Shown piece after piece: positions 27,167 to 35,756 of a stretch of DNA of 64,000 bases (its first letter is position 1; every line of letters starts with the position of its first letter). The DNA lies in contig NZ_CANNDN010000001.1 in assembly GCF_947503465.1 (NCBI RefSeq), positions 310,001-374,000 of the forward strand. The letters run 5' to 3'. Under the pieces are notes generated by a model. That model saw nothing but the letters and a program-made list of their open reading frames with translations, made no database searches and had not been told where the DNA came from. Made by a program: the position numbers and the translations under genes. This stretch comes from an uncultured Tateyamaria sp. (GTDB lineage Bacteria > Pseudomonadota > Alphaproteobacteria > Rhodobacterales > Rhodobacteraceae).

Positions 27167-28375
27167 ATGACAGCGCCCTTTTCCACGTCTGACCGTCCCC
27201 GATTGCGCATGCGCCCGAAGACCGACGCGCGACGCATCCGCCATGGGTTTCCTTGGGTCTATGCCAACGAAGTGGTCCTGGACCGCCGGACCAAGGCCTT
27301 GGCACCAGGTACACTTGTCGTGCTGGAAGATGCGGACCGAAACCCCCTTGGGCTTGTGGCCGTGAACCCAATGTCAAAGATCGTGGGCCGGATGCTGGAC
27401 CGGGATATCGGCGCGGCGATCGATCAAGGCTGGTTCGAGGCGCGGCTTGCCCGTGCGCTTGCCCTGCGAGAAACCCTTTTTGACGCGCCGTACTATCGCC
27501 TCGTTCATGCCGAAGCAGATGGGCTGCCGGGCGTCATTATTGATCGTTTTGGCGATCTGGCGGTGATCCAGGCCAATGCCGCCTGGGCTGATCAACGACT
27601 TGGCGATTTGGCCACCGCTGTTCAGGCTGTGACCGGGATCGGCACACTGATCAAGAATAGCGCCGGGCGCACGCGGTCACTTGAAGGGCTGGATGATCAG
27701 AACGCGGTCCTGTCCGGCGCATTGCCGAAAGGGCCACTTCCCGTACCGATGAACGGCGCCACATACATGGCTGATGTCGCGGGTGGACAAAAAACGGGGC
27801 TCTTTTTTGACCAGCGCCCGAACCACGCCTTTGCGCAATCCGTCGCGCGGGATGCGCGGGTTCTGGACGTGTTTTCTCATGTTGGCGGGTTCGGGCTTGC
27901 CGCTTTGGCGGGTGGGGCCCGGCATGCGCTTTGCGTGGATGGGTCGGCCCCGGCGCTGGCGCTTGCAGAAAAAGGGGCCGCGGCCACGGACGCTTTGGCC
28001 CGTTTTGACACGCGGCAAGGCGATGCCTTTGACGTTCTGGCGACGCTGCAGGAGGAAGGCGCGACATTTGACCTGGTGATTTGCGATCCGCCCGCCTTTG
28101 CCCCGTCGAAACAGGCATTGGAGGCGGGGCTGCGTGCCTATGAACGCATTGCGCGGCTGGCTGCGCCCCTGGTGGCCGAGGGCGGCGTTTTGGGGCTGTG
28201 CAGCTGTTCACATGCAGCGGACCTGTCCCGGTTTCGGTCCGCATCCGTGCGTGGGATCGGGCGGGCAGGTCGCGCACCTGTATTGCTGCACACCGGCTTT
28301 GCAGGGCCGGACCATCCGCAACTGCCGCAATTGGCCGAAAGCGGTTATCTCAAGGCACTGTTCTTTCGCCTATGA
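27167..28375 (+). CDS. RlmI-like class I rRNA methyltransferase
   Basis: A 402-residue SAM-dependent 23S rRNA (cytosine-5)-type methyltransferase of COG1092. An N-terminal PUA domain (about 10-90, RIRHGFPWVYANEV) precedes the EEHEE linker and the Rossmann domain. The SAM motif is VLDVFSHVGGFGL, and the catalytic motif is DLVICDPPAFAPSK. A very good Shine-Dalgarno, GAGGAGG, stands before the ATG. The PIN-domain gene overlaps its last 4 bases. RlmI itself lacks the catalytic Cys layout of classical m5C enzymes, so the exact target base is open. Confidence 0.9.
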   Translation: MTAPFSTSDRPRLRMRPKTDARRIRHGFPWVYANEVVLDRRTKALAPGTLVVLEDADRNPLGLVAVNPMSKIVGRMLDRDIGAAIDQGWFEARLARALALRETLFDAPYYRLVHAEADGLPGVIIDRFGDLAVIQANAAWADQRLGDLATAVQAVTGIGTLIKNSAGRTRSLEGLDDQNAVLSGALPKGPLPVPMNGATYMADVAGGQKTGLFFDQRPNHAFAQSVARDARVLDVFSHVGGFGLAALAGGARHALCVDGSAPALALAEKGAAATDALARFDTRQGDAFDVLATLQEEGATFDLVICDPPAFAPSKQALEAGLRAYERIARLAAPLVAEGGVLGLCSCSHAADLSRFRSASVRGIGRAGRAPVLLHTGFAGPDHPQLPQLAESGYLKALFFRL

Positions 28376-28920
28376 AAGTGCTGATCGATGCCAATGTGCT
28401 TTACCCTACGGTGATGCGGGAAGTGGTTCTGGGTGTTGCCGCTGCGGGCGTATTTCAACCACAATGGTCTGCACGCATCCTCGAGGAATGGGCACACGCC
28501 GCCGCACGGTTGGGCCCGGACGCGGAGGCGCAGGCCAGGTCCGACATTGCCATGCTGTCGTTCCGGTGGCCAAAGGCGCAAATTCAGTACGCGCCGGAAC
28601 TTGAGCATCGGCTGTGGTTGCCTGACCCATCGGATGTACACGTGTTGGCCGCCGCAATCGCAGGGTCGGCTGACATCATCCTGACGTCGAACGCCAAGGA
28701 CTTTCCGCGCAACATTCTGGCAGAGGAAGGCCTGTCGCGTGCTGATCCGGATGGTTTTCTGCTTGGCTGTTTCGAAGCGAACCCCGACGCAGTGGCACCG
28801 GTGGTCCTGTCGGTCCTGAGCGAGGCGCGTCGATTGTCCAGCGAAGATTGGACCGTCCGCAGCTTGATGAAGAAGGCGCGCCTGCCACGACTGGGCAAAG
28901 CGGTAGAACGGGCAGGTTAG
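28372..28920 (+). CDS. PIN-domain protein without a visible antitoxin
   Basis: A 182-residue protein with a PIN nuclease fold. Acidic metal ligands are visible as D6 (LIDANVL), the Glu of ILEEWAH, and the pair in LPDPSDVHVLAAAI with D in TSNAKDFP. These are the classic VapC-like positions. The start overlaps the methyltransferase stop by 4 bases (ATGA). Free VapC toxins usually have a small antitoxin gene directly upstream; here there is none, so it may be a chromosomal RNase linked to rRNA processing or a solitary toxin. The C-terminal 45 residues extend beyond a minimal VapC. Confidence 0.85.
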   Translation: MKVLIDANVLYPTVMREVVLGVAAAGVFQPQWSARILEEWAHAAARLGPDAEAQARSDIAMLSFRWPKAQIQYAPELEHRLWLPDPSDVHVLAAAIAGSADIILTSNAKDFPRNILAEEGLSRADPDGFLLGCFEANPDAVAPVVLSVLSEARRLSSEDWTVRSLMKKARLPRLGKAVERAG

Positions 28921-29612
28921 GGTGTCGGAAGGCTTTTCCACTTGGCGTCCAGTGCCTCAAGCGCCTTGATCCGATCCTGCGTCTTGGGGTGGCTCATCAG
29001 CCATGCAGGTACTGCGCCGGAATTGGATTTCGTCAACACTTCAAGCTTCTGAAACAGCGAGATCTGCGGACCGATCCCGATGCCCGCCTTCGTCAGAAGG
29101 GCAGCGGCATATGCGTCCGCCTCGTATTCGTCGCCTCGCGACAGCCGGGCCGCCAGCAAGGTGGTCAGCGCATTTGCAATCATGACGCCAATGCCGGGGA
29201 TAAAGCGCGACAGCACCATGGCAAGGGCGGTGCGCAGTGCGTTCTGTCCGGAGAAGTCGATCATCCTGCGGCGACTATGCCCCAGGGCCACGTGCCCCAA
29301 CTCGTGTGCGATAACGCTTGCCATTTCCGACGCCGACACCGCTCCCTGCCGGAACTTGTTGTAAAACCCCCGAGTGATAAAGATGCGACCATCCGGTGCG
29401 GCCAGCCCGTTGACCGGCTCTATCTCGTAGATGTGGACGCGAATCCGGTCCAGATCCAGCGCCGCCGCCATCTGATCGCACATCTGCCGCAACATCGGGT
29501 CAGCCAGTTCGGTCGATTGTGCATCAAGTTCGCGCGCTGTGCGCCACACGGAAAAGCGGTACATGACCAGCCCATACACGAGGGCCAGAAGGATGGGCAT
29601 AAACTTGATCAT
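28917..29612 (-). CDS. M48-family zinc metalloprotease
   Basis: A 231-residue peptidase related to HtpX and Oma1. The zinc motif HELGH appears in SVIAHELGHVALGHSRR, and the third ligand Glu in DEYEADAYAA. An N-terminal membrane anchor covers about residues 3-18 (FMPILLALVYGLVMY) and another hydrophobic helix is at about 120-140. ATG 29612 overlaps the stop of the cytochrome P450 gene (ATGA). The C-terminal SHPKTQDRIKALEAL is typical of BepA/YfgC-like M48 proteins. Its role is probably membrane-protein quality control. Confidence 0.9.
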   Translation of the reverse strand: MIKFMPILLALVYGLVMYRFSVWRTARELDAQSTELADPMLRQMCDQMAAALDLDRIRVHIYEIEPVNGLAAPDGRIFITRGFYNKFRQGAVSASEMASVIAHELGHVALGHSRRRMIDFSGQNALRTALAMVLSRFIPGIGVMIANALTTLLAARLSRGDEYEADAYAAALLTKAGIGIGPQISLFQKLEVLTKSNSGAVPAWLMSHPKTQDRIKALEALDAKWKSLPTP

Positions 29613-30817
29613 GCAGCAGATATGGGGGCGTTTTGCGTCGACGGCAAGCGCGTCTGTGCGTCCCACCGGACGGGTACTGTCAGGGGGCCGCGAAACGCCC
29701 AGCCAGCAAAGCGGACATCCGATGTAAGCCGCAAATTCGGCAACTGCTCGAACAGCATGGGTAGGGCGTGATCCGCGATCAAGCTGCGCGATGCGGCAGC
29801 GCCTGCGCAGAAATGGGGCCCCGCGCCGAACGGGATGGCGGGACCGGTGTCGCGGGTCAGATCGAACCGGTCCGGATCGGCGAAATGCGCCGCGTCCCGA
29901 CAGGCCGACCCAAACATGAAAAAGATCAGATCATCCTGTTCGAATTCGACGCCGCAAGCGGTATCTGCGCGCGCAACCCGGCGCGGCGACATCCCGATCG
30001 GCGCGACAAGGCGCACATATTCGTCAAAGGCATTCTGCCATGTGGCCGTACCATTCAGGATCATCTGGTACTGGTCGCGATGCGACAGCAGTGCCCAGAC
30101 AGTGCCTGCAATCGCATCGCGTGGTTCGTTTTGCCCGCCACCGATGATCACCCGCACATTCCCTGCAATCTCGTCCACACTCAGCCCGGCTTGATCGAGG
30201 ACAGAAATGATGGACATGTCGGGTGCAGCACGCAATTCGGGCAAACGGCGTTTGATCAATTCCATAACCCGTTCGGCATAGGCATAGCCAAGTGCGTCGA
30301 CCTTCGGGTCGCGCTGGTAATTTGCGGCAGCGTCCAACATGGCCTGACTGGCGGCATCCATCTCCGCGGCTTCCATATTGGTCAGACCTGTCATCAGGCG
30401 CAGCGCATCCGCTGATACCGGCATGGCAAAGTCCGTCACCAGGTCGCACTGACCAAGTTCCTTCAACCGGTCAATATGTCCTTGGACGATGTCCTTGAAC
30501 AGCGGCGCCAGCACGTCCCGCACGGTGCGGGGGCTGAGGGCCGGGAACAGTGCCTTGCGTTCGCGCATGTGCGCCTGGCCGTCCTTGCGCATCATGTTCT
30601 CGCCCATGACTTTTGTCAGCAAACCGTTCGGTTGGTGGCTTGAGAACAGGTCGACCCGCTTTTCTTCGCGGAACACGTCATCGCGTCGGGTAAAAAGGGT
30701 CGCACCAAGTTCCGGCACAAAGCAAACGGGTGTCTTGTCGCGCATCTGCGCGAGCGTGGGGTAGGGGTTCGCATGAAATGCGGCGGGATCAATGTGAATT
30801 GTGGGTGCGGATGACAT
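29609..30817 (-). CDS. Cytochrome P450
   Basis: A soluble 402-residue bacterial P450. The heme-binding loop is PFGAGPHFCAGAA with the cysteine thiolate at C337. The K-helix ExxR is E266-YV-R269. The I-helix oxygen site reads GGGQNEPRD (about 226-234) instead of the usual A-G-x-[DE]-T; the missing threonine is known in some peroxygenase-like or specialised P450s. The substrate is unknown. No ferredoxin or reductase is adjacent. It is translationally coupled to the M48 protease and lies 37 bases after the VWA gene. Confidence 0.94.
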   Translation of the reverse strand: MSSAPTIHIDPAAFHANPYPTLAQMRDKTPVCFVPELGATLFTRRDDVFREEKRVDLFSSHQPNGLLTKVMGENMMRKDGQAHMRERKALFPALSPRTVRDVLAPLFKDIVQGHIDRLKELGQCDLVTDFAMPVSADALRLMTGLTNMEAAEMDAASQAMLDAAANYQRDPKVDALGYAYAERVMELIKRRLPELRAAPDMSIISVLDQAGLSVDEIAGNVRVIIGGGQNEPRDAIAGTVWALLSHRDQYQMILNGTATWQNAFDEYVRLVAPIGMSPRRVARADTACGVEFEQDDLIFFMFGSACRDAAHFADPDRFDLTRDTGPAIPFGAGPHFCAGAAASRSLIADHALPMLFEQLPNLRLTSDVRFAGWAFRGPLTVPVRWDAQTRLPSTQNAPISAA

Positions 30818-30854
30818 ACCGCATGCTACGCTGACGTTTTGTAACCAAAAAGGG

Positions 30855-32042
30855 CTAGCGGGTCAGGGCGCGCATACCGCGGCTGAGCCCTTCGAGGGTC
30901 ATGGGGACCATTGTGTCGACGCCAAAGACTTCCTGGATCATGCTGATCGAATGCGTGTAGGGCCAGTATTTCTCTGGCACCGGGTTGATCCACAGGTTTG
31001 ACGCCCATTGATCGCGGGCACGGGCCAGCCAGACTTGCCCCGCCTCCTGGTTCCAATGTTCGTTCGCGCCGCCGGGATAGGCAATCTCATACGGGGACAT
31101 GCTGGCGTCGCCCACAAAGATGCATTTGTAGTCGGGTCCGTAGGTGCGCAGAATGTCATGCGTGGGCGTTTGTGCGTCCCAGCGACGGCGGTTGTCGCGC
31201 CAGACGCCTTCGTAGAGACAGTTGTGGAAGTAGAAATGTTCGAGGTGTTTGAACTCGGACTTGGCCGCCGAAAACAACTCTTCCACGATCTTCACGTGCG
31301 GGTCCATACTCCCGCCCACGTCAAGAAACAGCAATACCTTTACCGCATTGCGCCGCTCTGGGCGGGTTTTGACGTCAAGATAGCCGTGTTCGGCGGTGGC
31401 CCGGATCGTGCCGTTCAGGTCCAGCTCTTCCGCTGCGCCGTCGCGTGCCCAGCGGCGCAGGCGTTTCAGCGCCACCTTGATGTTGCGAGTGCCAAGTTCA
31501 ACTGTGTCGTCCAAATTCTTGAATTCGCGCTTGTCCCAGACTTTGACGGCACGCTGATGGCGGCTTTCTTTCTGGCCGATGCGCACGCCTTCGGGGTTGT
31601 AGCCATAGGCGCCGAAGGGGGACGTGCCGGCGGTGCCCACCCATTTGTTGCCGCCTTGATGGCGACCTTTCTGTTCTTCCAGCCGCTTCTTGAGCGTTTC
31701 CATCAGCTTGTCGAAGCCTCCTAACGCCTCGATCTCTTTGCGCTCTTCCTCGGACAGGTGCTTTTCGGCCAGCTTTTCCAACCAATCTTGCGGGATGTCG
31801 ACGGCCTCCAGCACCTGATCGATGCTGATCTGTTCCAGCCCTTCGAATGCGGCGGCAAACGCGCGGTCGAACTTGTCGATATTGCGTTCGTCCTTCACCA
31901 TCGCGACGCGGGCGAGGTAATAAAACGCCTCAACATCATATGTCGCCAAACCTGCCTTCATCCCTTCCAGAAAAACGAGAAATTCGCGCAGGCTGACGGG
32001 CACGCCGTTCTTTCGCAGGCTTTCAAAGAAGGGCAGGAACAT
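30855..32042 (-). CDS. VWA-domain (CoxE-like) protein
   Basis: A 395-residue protein of the MoxR-associated VWA family. The von Willebrand A domain occupies roughly 215-370, with a MIDAS motif reading DVGGSMD in place of DxSxS; the Thr/Asp positions follow in FVGDASMS. A helical N-terminal half precedes it. Together with the MoxR ATPase further upstream it probably forms a chaperone that inserts metals or matures an unknown target complex. ATG 32042 sits 1 base past the stop of the tiny membrane protein gene. Confidence 0.9.
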   Translation of the reverse strand: MFLPFFESLRKNGVPVSLREFLVFLEGMKAGLATYDVEAFYYLARVAMVKDERNIDKFDRAFAAAFEGLEQISIDQVLEAVDIPQDWLEKLAEKHLSEEERKEIEALGGFDKLMETLKKRLEEQKGRHQGGNKWVGTAGTSPFGAYGYNPEGVRIGQKESRHQRAVKVWDKREFKNLDDTVELGTRNIKVALKRLRRWARDGAAEELDLNGTIRATAEHGYLDVKTRPERRNAVKVLLFLDVGGSMDPHVKIVEELFSAAKSEFKHLEHFYFHNCLYEGVWRDNRRRWDAQTPTHDILRTYGPDYKCIFVGDASMSPYEIAYPGGANEHWNQEAGQVWLARARDQWASNLWINPVPEKYWPYTHSISMIQEVFGVDTMVPMTLEGLSRGMRALTR

Positions 32043-32043
32043 G

Positions 32044-32214
32044 TCAGCCCCGCATGGCGCGGTCGATGAGAACGGTCGCAATCATGCCGACGATGACAAA
32101 AGCCAGCGCGTATCCAGCGGCATATTGGAGGATATCGAGCCGATTACCGTTCCGCTTGCGCGCCGTAAATCCGCCGACCAATGCGCCAAGGATGGCGGCG
32201 ATGATAACGATCAT
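32044..32214 (-). CDS. Tiny membrane protein before the VWA gene
   Basis: A 56-residue protein starting MIVIIAAILGALVGG and ending LIDRAMRG, with two membrane helices (about 2-14 and 34-50) joined by a basic loop (TARKRNGNR). GAGAGG lies 5-10 bases before its ATG. Its TGA is 1 base before the VWA start (TGACATG), so it is tightly coupled to the VWA gene and may anchor that system to the membrane. Confidence 0.75.
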   Translation of the reverse strand: MIVIIAAILGALVGGFTARKRNGNRLDILQYAAGYALAFVIVGMIATVLIDRAMRG

Positions 32215-32248
32215 TTTGCTTGCCTCTCAATGCGTTGGGGCGGCAAGT

Positions 32249-33616
32249 TCAACCCTTGAGAGGGCTCAGCGACGAAATTTCGCGCAGTTTGGCCCGTACC
32301 GCCCAATCCGAGCCGAATCCGTAGCGCGCCCACCCCAGGCTGTCCAGCCTGACGGTGCGTGCTTCGGCGGTGCGGCCCTGCAAATCCAGAGCTTCGGCAC
32401 GCAGCAGAAGGAGGGTCGAAAGCAGGGCCGCGTTTTCGTTTCGCGCGGCGCGATCAATATGGGGGGCCAGCGTGACCAAGGCGGTGTCCCCATCGCCACG
32501 GCTGATGGCGTATGCAGCCAGCTGCGTGGCCACATAGGCGCGGTGCAGGTTTGCGCCAGGCGTAGCGGCATAGAACTGGTCGGCTGCCCGAAAGTGGGAC
32601 TGGGCGGCACTGGGATCGCTGGACAACAGCAGACGACCATTGGCGTAATGGGCGAACGCCCGACGATGATCGCGCCAACCCATCGCGCGGGCAATCTCCA
32701 GCGCGCGATTGGCGGCCTCGCGCCGTTGCGGAATGGTTGCACCCGGCCCCAGCGCGGTCTGCACGGCCTGGCTCCAAGCACGCGGCGTGCGGGTTGCGTA
32801 TTTGGCGGGCAGGTTTTCCCCGGCCGGATTGATGCGGGCAAAGATCTGCGGCAACCGTTCCGCCACCTGACCACGGGACATGCCCGAGCGCAGTTCCGGC
32901 GCGTAATACGCACGAAGCATCAGCATATCAAAGCCGGTCAGAACCGTGTGCACATTGTCGTCATTAAAGACGCTGTCGGGCAGACGGTACAGGTCATTGA
33001 GCGGGCCGATGGCTTGTGCCAGTTCCTCGTGCAGACAGTCGCGTACTTCTTGCGGACTGGCATCATTGGGCAGGAAGATGGCAAGTTGCTTTCGGGTGCG
33101 CAGGTTGCTCCAGCTGGTGCGTGGCGTGCGGCGGTTGGGTTTGTACTCTGAAATCGTCGTGATGTTCGGAACCACGAAACACGCGGCATGGGGCAGGGCC
33201 TTGCGGATCTCCTTGCGCGACACCGCTTCGATGGTGATGTTGGCACGGTTGCCGGGCGCGGCTTCGTAGATGTCAATCTTGGCCTCGGTGCGCAACCGGT
33301 GCATCAGGCGGCGCAAATCAGTGCCAAGGGATGCGGGCGGTTGGCCGGTGACGCGGACCGAAATGGGCCCTTCAAACCGGGTGAAAACGGGCAGGTTGCG
33401 ACCGGATTCCAACTGAAAGCTCAGTTCGATGAAATCGAGGGCCAGATCGTTGTTGGACCGAATGGGCTTGTCCGGGCGCGGCGCACCAAAGGTTTTCATC
33501 GGCGGCAAATCGCTGCCAGCCCCGAGTGCGCGGGTGGGTGTGTCACCGGGCGTGACAGGCACGCAGGCGTTGAGCAACAGAACGAAAGGCAGAACAAAAC
33601 GGCGCATCTGGGTCAT
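32249..33616 (-). CDS. DUF2927 lipoprotein
   Basis: A 455-residue exported protein. The signal peptide ends in LLNAC, a lipobox, with the Cys at about residue 18. The DUF2927 domain covers roughly 50-280, with FIELSFQLESGRNLPVFTRF and a putative metal-site pattern in CLHEELAQAIGPLND that resembles an HEExx-like sequence. The C-terminal 170 residues are helical and repeat-like (RREAANRALEIARAMGW; ALVTLAPHIDRAARNENAAL), similar to TPR or SEL1-type repeats. It overlaps the GNAT gene (ATGA at 33613-33616). Confidence 0.87.
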   Translation of the reverse strand: MTQMRRFVLPFVLLLNACVPVTPGDTPTRALGAGSDLPPMKTFGAPRPDKPIRSNNDLALDFIELSFQLESGRNLPVFTRFEGPISVRVTGQPPASLGTDLRRLMHRLRTEAKIDIYEAAPGNRANITIEAVSRKEIRKALPHAACFVVPNITTISEYKPNRRTPRTSWSNLRTRKQLAIFLPNDASPQEVRDCLHEELAQAIGPLNDLYRLPDSVFNDDNVHTVLTGFDMLMLRAYYAPELRSGMSRGQVAERLPQIFARINPAGENLPAKYATRTPRAWSQAVQTALGPGATIPQRREAANRALEIARAMGWRDHRRAFAHYANGRLLLSSDPSAAQSHFRAADQFYAATPGANLHRAYVATQLAAYAISRGDGDTALVTLAPHIDRAARNENAALLSTLLLLRAEALDLQGRTAEARTVRLDSLGWARYGFGSDWAVRAKLREISSLSPLKG

Positions 33617-34068
33617 CTCCGATCATACTTGATGAAGGGGGTCAGGGTTCCGATGCGATCATATAGCTTGCGGGCTTCTGCGTTGAATTCCTGCGTCAAC
33701 CAATAGACCGAAGGCGCACCTGCAGTGTCGGCCGCTCCGTACACGGCTTCGATCAGCGCGCGCCCGATCCCGCGACCACGTACAGATGGGTCAGCGTAAA
33801 GGTCTTGCAGGTAACAGACGTTTTCGACTTTCCAGCCATGGCGGTGAAACAGGAAATGAGCAAGGCCCACCAGCGTGCCATTCTGTTCCGCAACCAGCCC
33901 ATTGAAGTCGATTGGGTCATCGCTCAACAGGCGATCAAAATACGTATCAAAAACGTTTTGCGGAAGACTGGTGTTGTAAAAGGCAAGATACGCTGCCCAC
34001 AGATCATCCCACGCGGGGCGATCCGACGAGATAAGAGGGCGCACAACAAGTGCGTCTGAACCGGTCAT
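33613..34068 (-). CDS. GNAT-family N-acetyltransferase
   Basis: A 151-residue GCN5-related acetyltransferase. The acetyl-CoA pyrophosphate-binding motif is VRGRGIGRALIEAV, preceded by the beta4 strand VCYLQDLYADPS. The YDRIG motif near the end is typical. The substrate may be a small amine or protein N-terminus and cannot be set. Its ATG is at 34068, and its stop overlaps the start of the lipoprotein gene. Confidence 0.92.
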   Translation of the reverse strand: MTGSDALVVRPLISSDRPAWDDLWAAYLAFYNTSLPQNVFDTYFDRLLSDDPIDFNGLVAEQNGTLVGLAHFLFHRHGWKVENVCYLQDLYADPSVRGRGIGRALIEAVYGAADTAGAPSVYWLTQEFNAEARKLYDRIGTLTPFIKYDRR

Positions 34069-34202
34069 TATTACTGCCTGCCTGCCTTTTAGCTTTTTGG
34101 ATGCGGGCGTTTTCGCCTCTCATCACGGTCAAGGTATGGAGCATTGAAGGCAAAAGAAAGACATTTTATCCACAAGCGCTTCCGGTTCCGGGCCTGCGGT
34201 GG

Positions 34203-34241
34203 AAATGTGGCCGAAAAGACTCGCCTTTCGGCCCGACATTT
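34203..34241 (-). terminator. Long hairpin after the MoxR gene
   Basis: AAATGT plus GGCCGAAA (34203-34216) pairs with TTTCGGCC (34226-34233) and, after a 2-base bulge, ACATTT (34236-34241). This gives about 14 base pairs with a 9-base loop, 18 bases past the moxR stop. It separates the MoxR gene from the GNAT-lipoprotein-VWA run. There is only a weak T tract. Confidence 0.6.
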
Positions 34242-34259
34242 ACGTAAGCGAAATGCGCG

Positions 34260-35099
34260 TCAGCGCTGGCCCCGCGCCATGAAGGCAAGACGTTCAAACA
34301 GGTGCACGTCCTGTTCGTTTTTCAGCAGCGCGCCATGCAGTTTGGGCAGCGCGGATGCGCCATCTGACTTGAGGTCCTCGGCGCTCATATCCTCTGCCAA
34401 AAGCAGCTTGAGCCAATCAAGCACTTCGGAGGTGGACGGCTTTTTCTTCAGTCCCTGTTGGTCGCGGATGTCAAAGAATTGGGTCAGCGCGGTGGTCAGC
34501 AGACTTTCTTTGATCCCCGGATGGTGCACGGCCACGATCTGCTTCATCGTGTCCATGTCCGGAAAGCGGATGTAGTGGAAGAAACAGCGGCGCAGGAAGG
34601 CGTCGGGCAGTTCCTTTTCGTTGTTGGAGGTGATGATGACCACGGGGCGCTGACGGGCCTGGATCGTCTCTCCGGTCTCGTAGACAAAGAACTCCATCTT
34701 ATCGAGTTCCTGCAACAGGTCATTGGGAAATTCGATGTCGGCCTTGTCGATCTCGTCGATCAGCAGGACCACTTTCTCGTCCGCATCGAAGGCTTCCCAC
34801 AGCTTGCCCTTCTTGATGTAGTTGGACACGTCATGGACCTTGTCCTCGCCCAATTGGCTGTCGCGCAGGCGGCTGACCGCATCATACTCGTACAGGCCCT
34901 GCTGCGCGCGCGTGGTCGACTTGATGTTCCATTCAATCAGGTGCAGACCCAACCCGCGTGCCACTTGCTTGGCCAGTTCGGTCTTGCCGGTGCCCGGCTC
35001 CCCCTTCACCAGCAAGGGCCGTTCAAGCGTGACGGCAGCGTTCACCGCAATGGTCAGATCATCGGTGGCGACATAGGCATCTGTGCCTTGGAATTTCAT
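34260..35099 (-). CDS. MoxR-family AAA+ ATPase
   Basis: A 279-residue AAA+ protein. Walker A is GEPGTGKT, Walker B is LLIDEIDK, and sensor 1 and the arginine finger lie in ITSNNEKELPDAFLRRCFFH. MoxR ATPases work with VWA proteins as metal-insertion or complex-assembly chaperones. Here the VWA gene is about 2.2 kb downstream on the same strand. Starting residue M at 35099 gives MKFQGTDAYVATDD, the usual family opening. Confidence 0.95.
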   Translation of the reverse strand: MKFQGTDAYVATDDLTIAVNAAVTLERPLLVKGEPGTGKTELAKQVARGLGLHLIEWNIKSTTRAQQGLYEYDAVSRLRDSQLGEDKVHDVSNYIKKGKLWEAFDADEKVVLLIDEIDKADIEFPNDLLQELDKMEFFVYETGETIQARQRPVVIITSNNEKELPDAFLRRCFFHYIRFPDMDTMKQIVAVHHPGIKESLLTTALTQFFDIRDQQGLKKKPSTSEVLDWLKLLLAEDMSAEDLKSDGASALPKLHGALLKNEQDVHLFERLAFMARGQR

Positions 35100-35281
35100 G
35101 TGGGTTCATCCTGTTGCGGCAAACTGTTCATCACGCAGCTTTTAGCCAATGTGGTGCGGGAATGGGTAGTGACAATTCCAAATCCCTCGGATAGACGCTG
35201 CGGCAGGGAGACGGTCGGGGCAAGCACAGGACCAACTGGGGAGCCGTCATGGCCAACGTCAGTCGCATCGAGGGGAAGCAA

Positions 35282-35704
35282 ATGAAACAGGAAGTGTTCC
35301 TGCCGGACGATTACCGTCCCGCAGAAGACGAGCCGTTCATGAACGACCGGCAGGTTGAGTATTTTCGCCGTAAATTGTTGAACTGGAAATCCGAGCTGCT
35401 GGCCGGCAGCCGGGATACGATCGAAGGTCTGCAGGACGGGACACGCAACATCCCCGATGTGGCCGACCGCGCGTCCGAAGAAACCGACCGCGCGTTGGAA
35501 CTGCGCACCCGCGACCGCCAGCGCAAGCTGGTCGCGAAGATCGACAGCGCCCTGCGGCGTATCGACGAAGGTGAGTACGGATACTGCATTGTTACGGGCG
35601 AACCGATTTCGCTGAAACGTCTGGATGCGCGTCCGATCGCAACCATGAGCCTTGAGGCGCAAGAACGTCACGAGCGCCGCGAAAAAGTGCACCGCGACGA
35701 CTGA
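35282..35704 (+). CDS. dksA: DksA-type transcription factor with a degenerate zinc site
   Basis: An RNA polymerase secondary-channel factor acting with ppGpp, 140 residues. The coiled-coil tip shows D59-V-A-D62-R-A64, matching the D-x-x-D-x-A motif needed for activity. E. coli DksA has four zinc cysteines. Here only C102 (YGYCIVTG) remains, with Thr and later MSLE replacing the others, so zinc binding is unlikely. ATG 35282 is preceded by GAGGGGAAG; an in-frame ATG at 35249 would add 11 residues and has a weaker site. A terminator follows. Confidence 0.92.
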   Translation: MKQEVFLPDDYRPAEDEPFMNDRQVEYFRRKLLNWKSELLAGSRDTIEGLQDGTRNIPDVADRASEETDRALELRTRDRQRKLVAKIDSALRRIDEGEYGYCIVTGEPISLKRLDARPIATMSLEAQERHERREKVHRDD

Positions 35705-35727
35705 TCCCGTCGCATGTTGGAAGTTGG

Positions 35728-35756
35728 AAGGGCGCGCTTTGTGGCGCGCCCTTTTT
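35728..35756 (+). terminator. Intrinsic terminator after dksA
   Basis: AAGGGCGCGC (35728-35737) and GCGCGCCCTT (35744-35753) form a 10-bp stem with a 6-base loop, followed by TTT. It stands 24 bases after dksA and directly before the convergent cyclodeaminase stop, so it may serve both genes. Confidence 0.85.
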
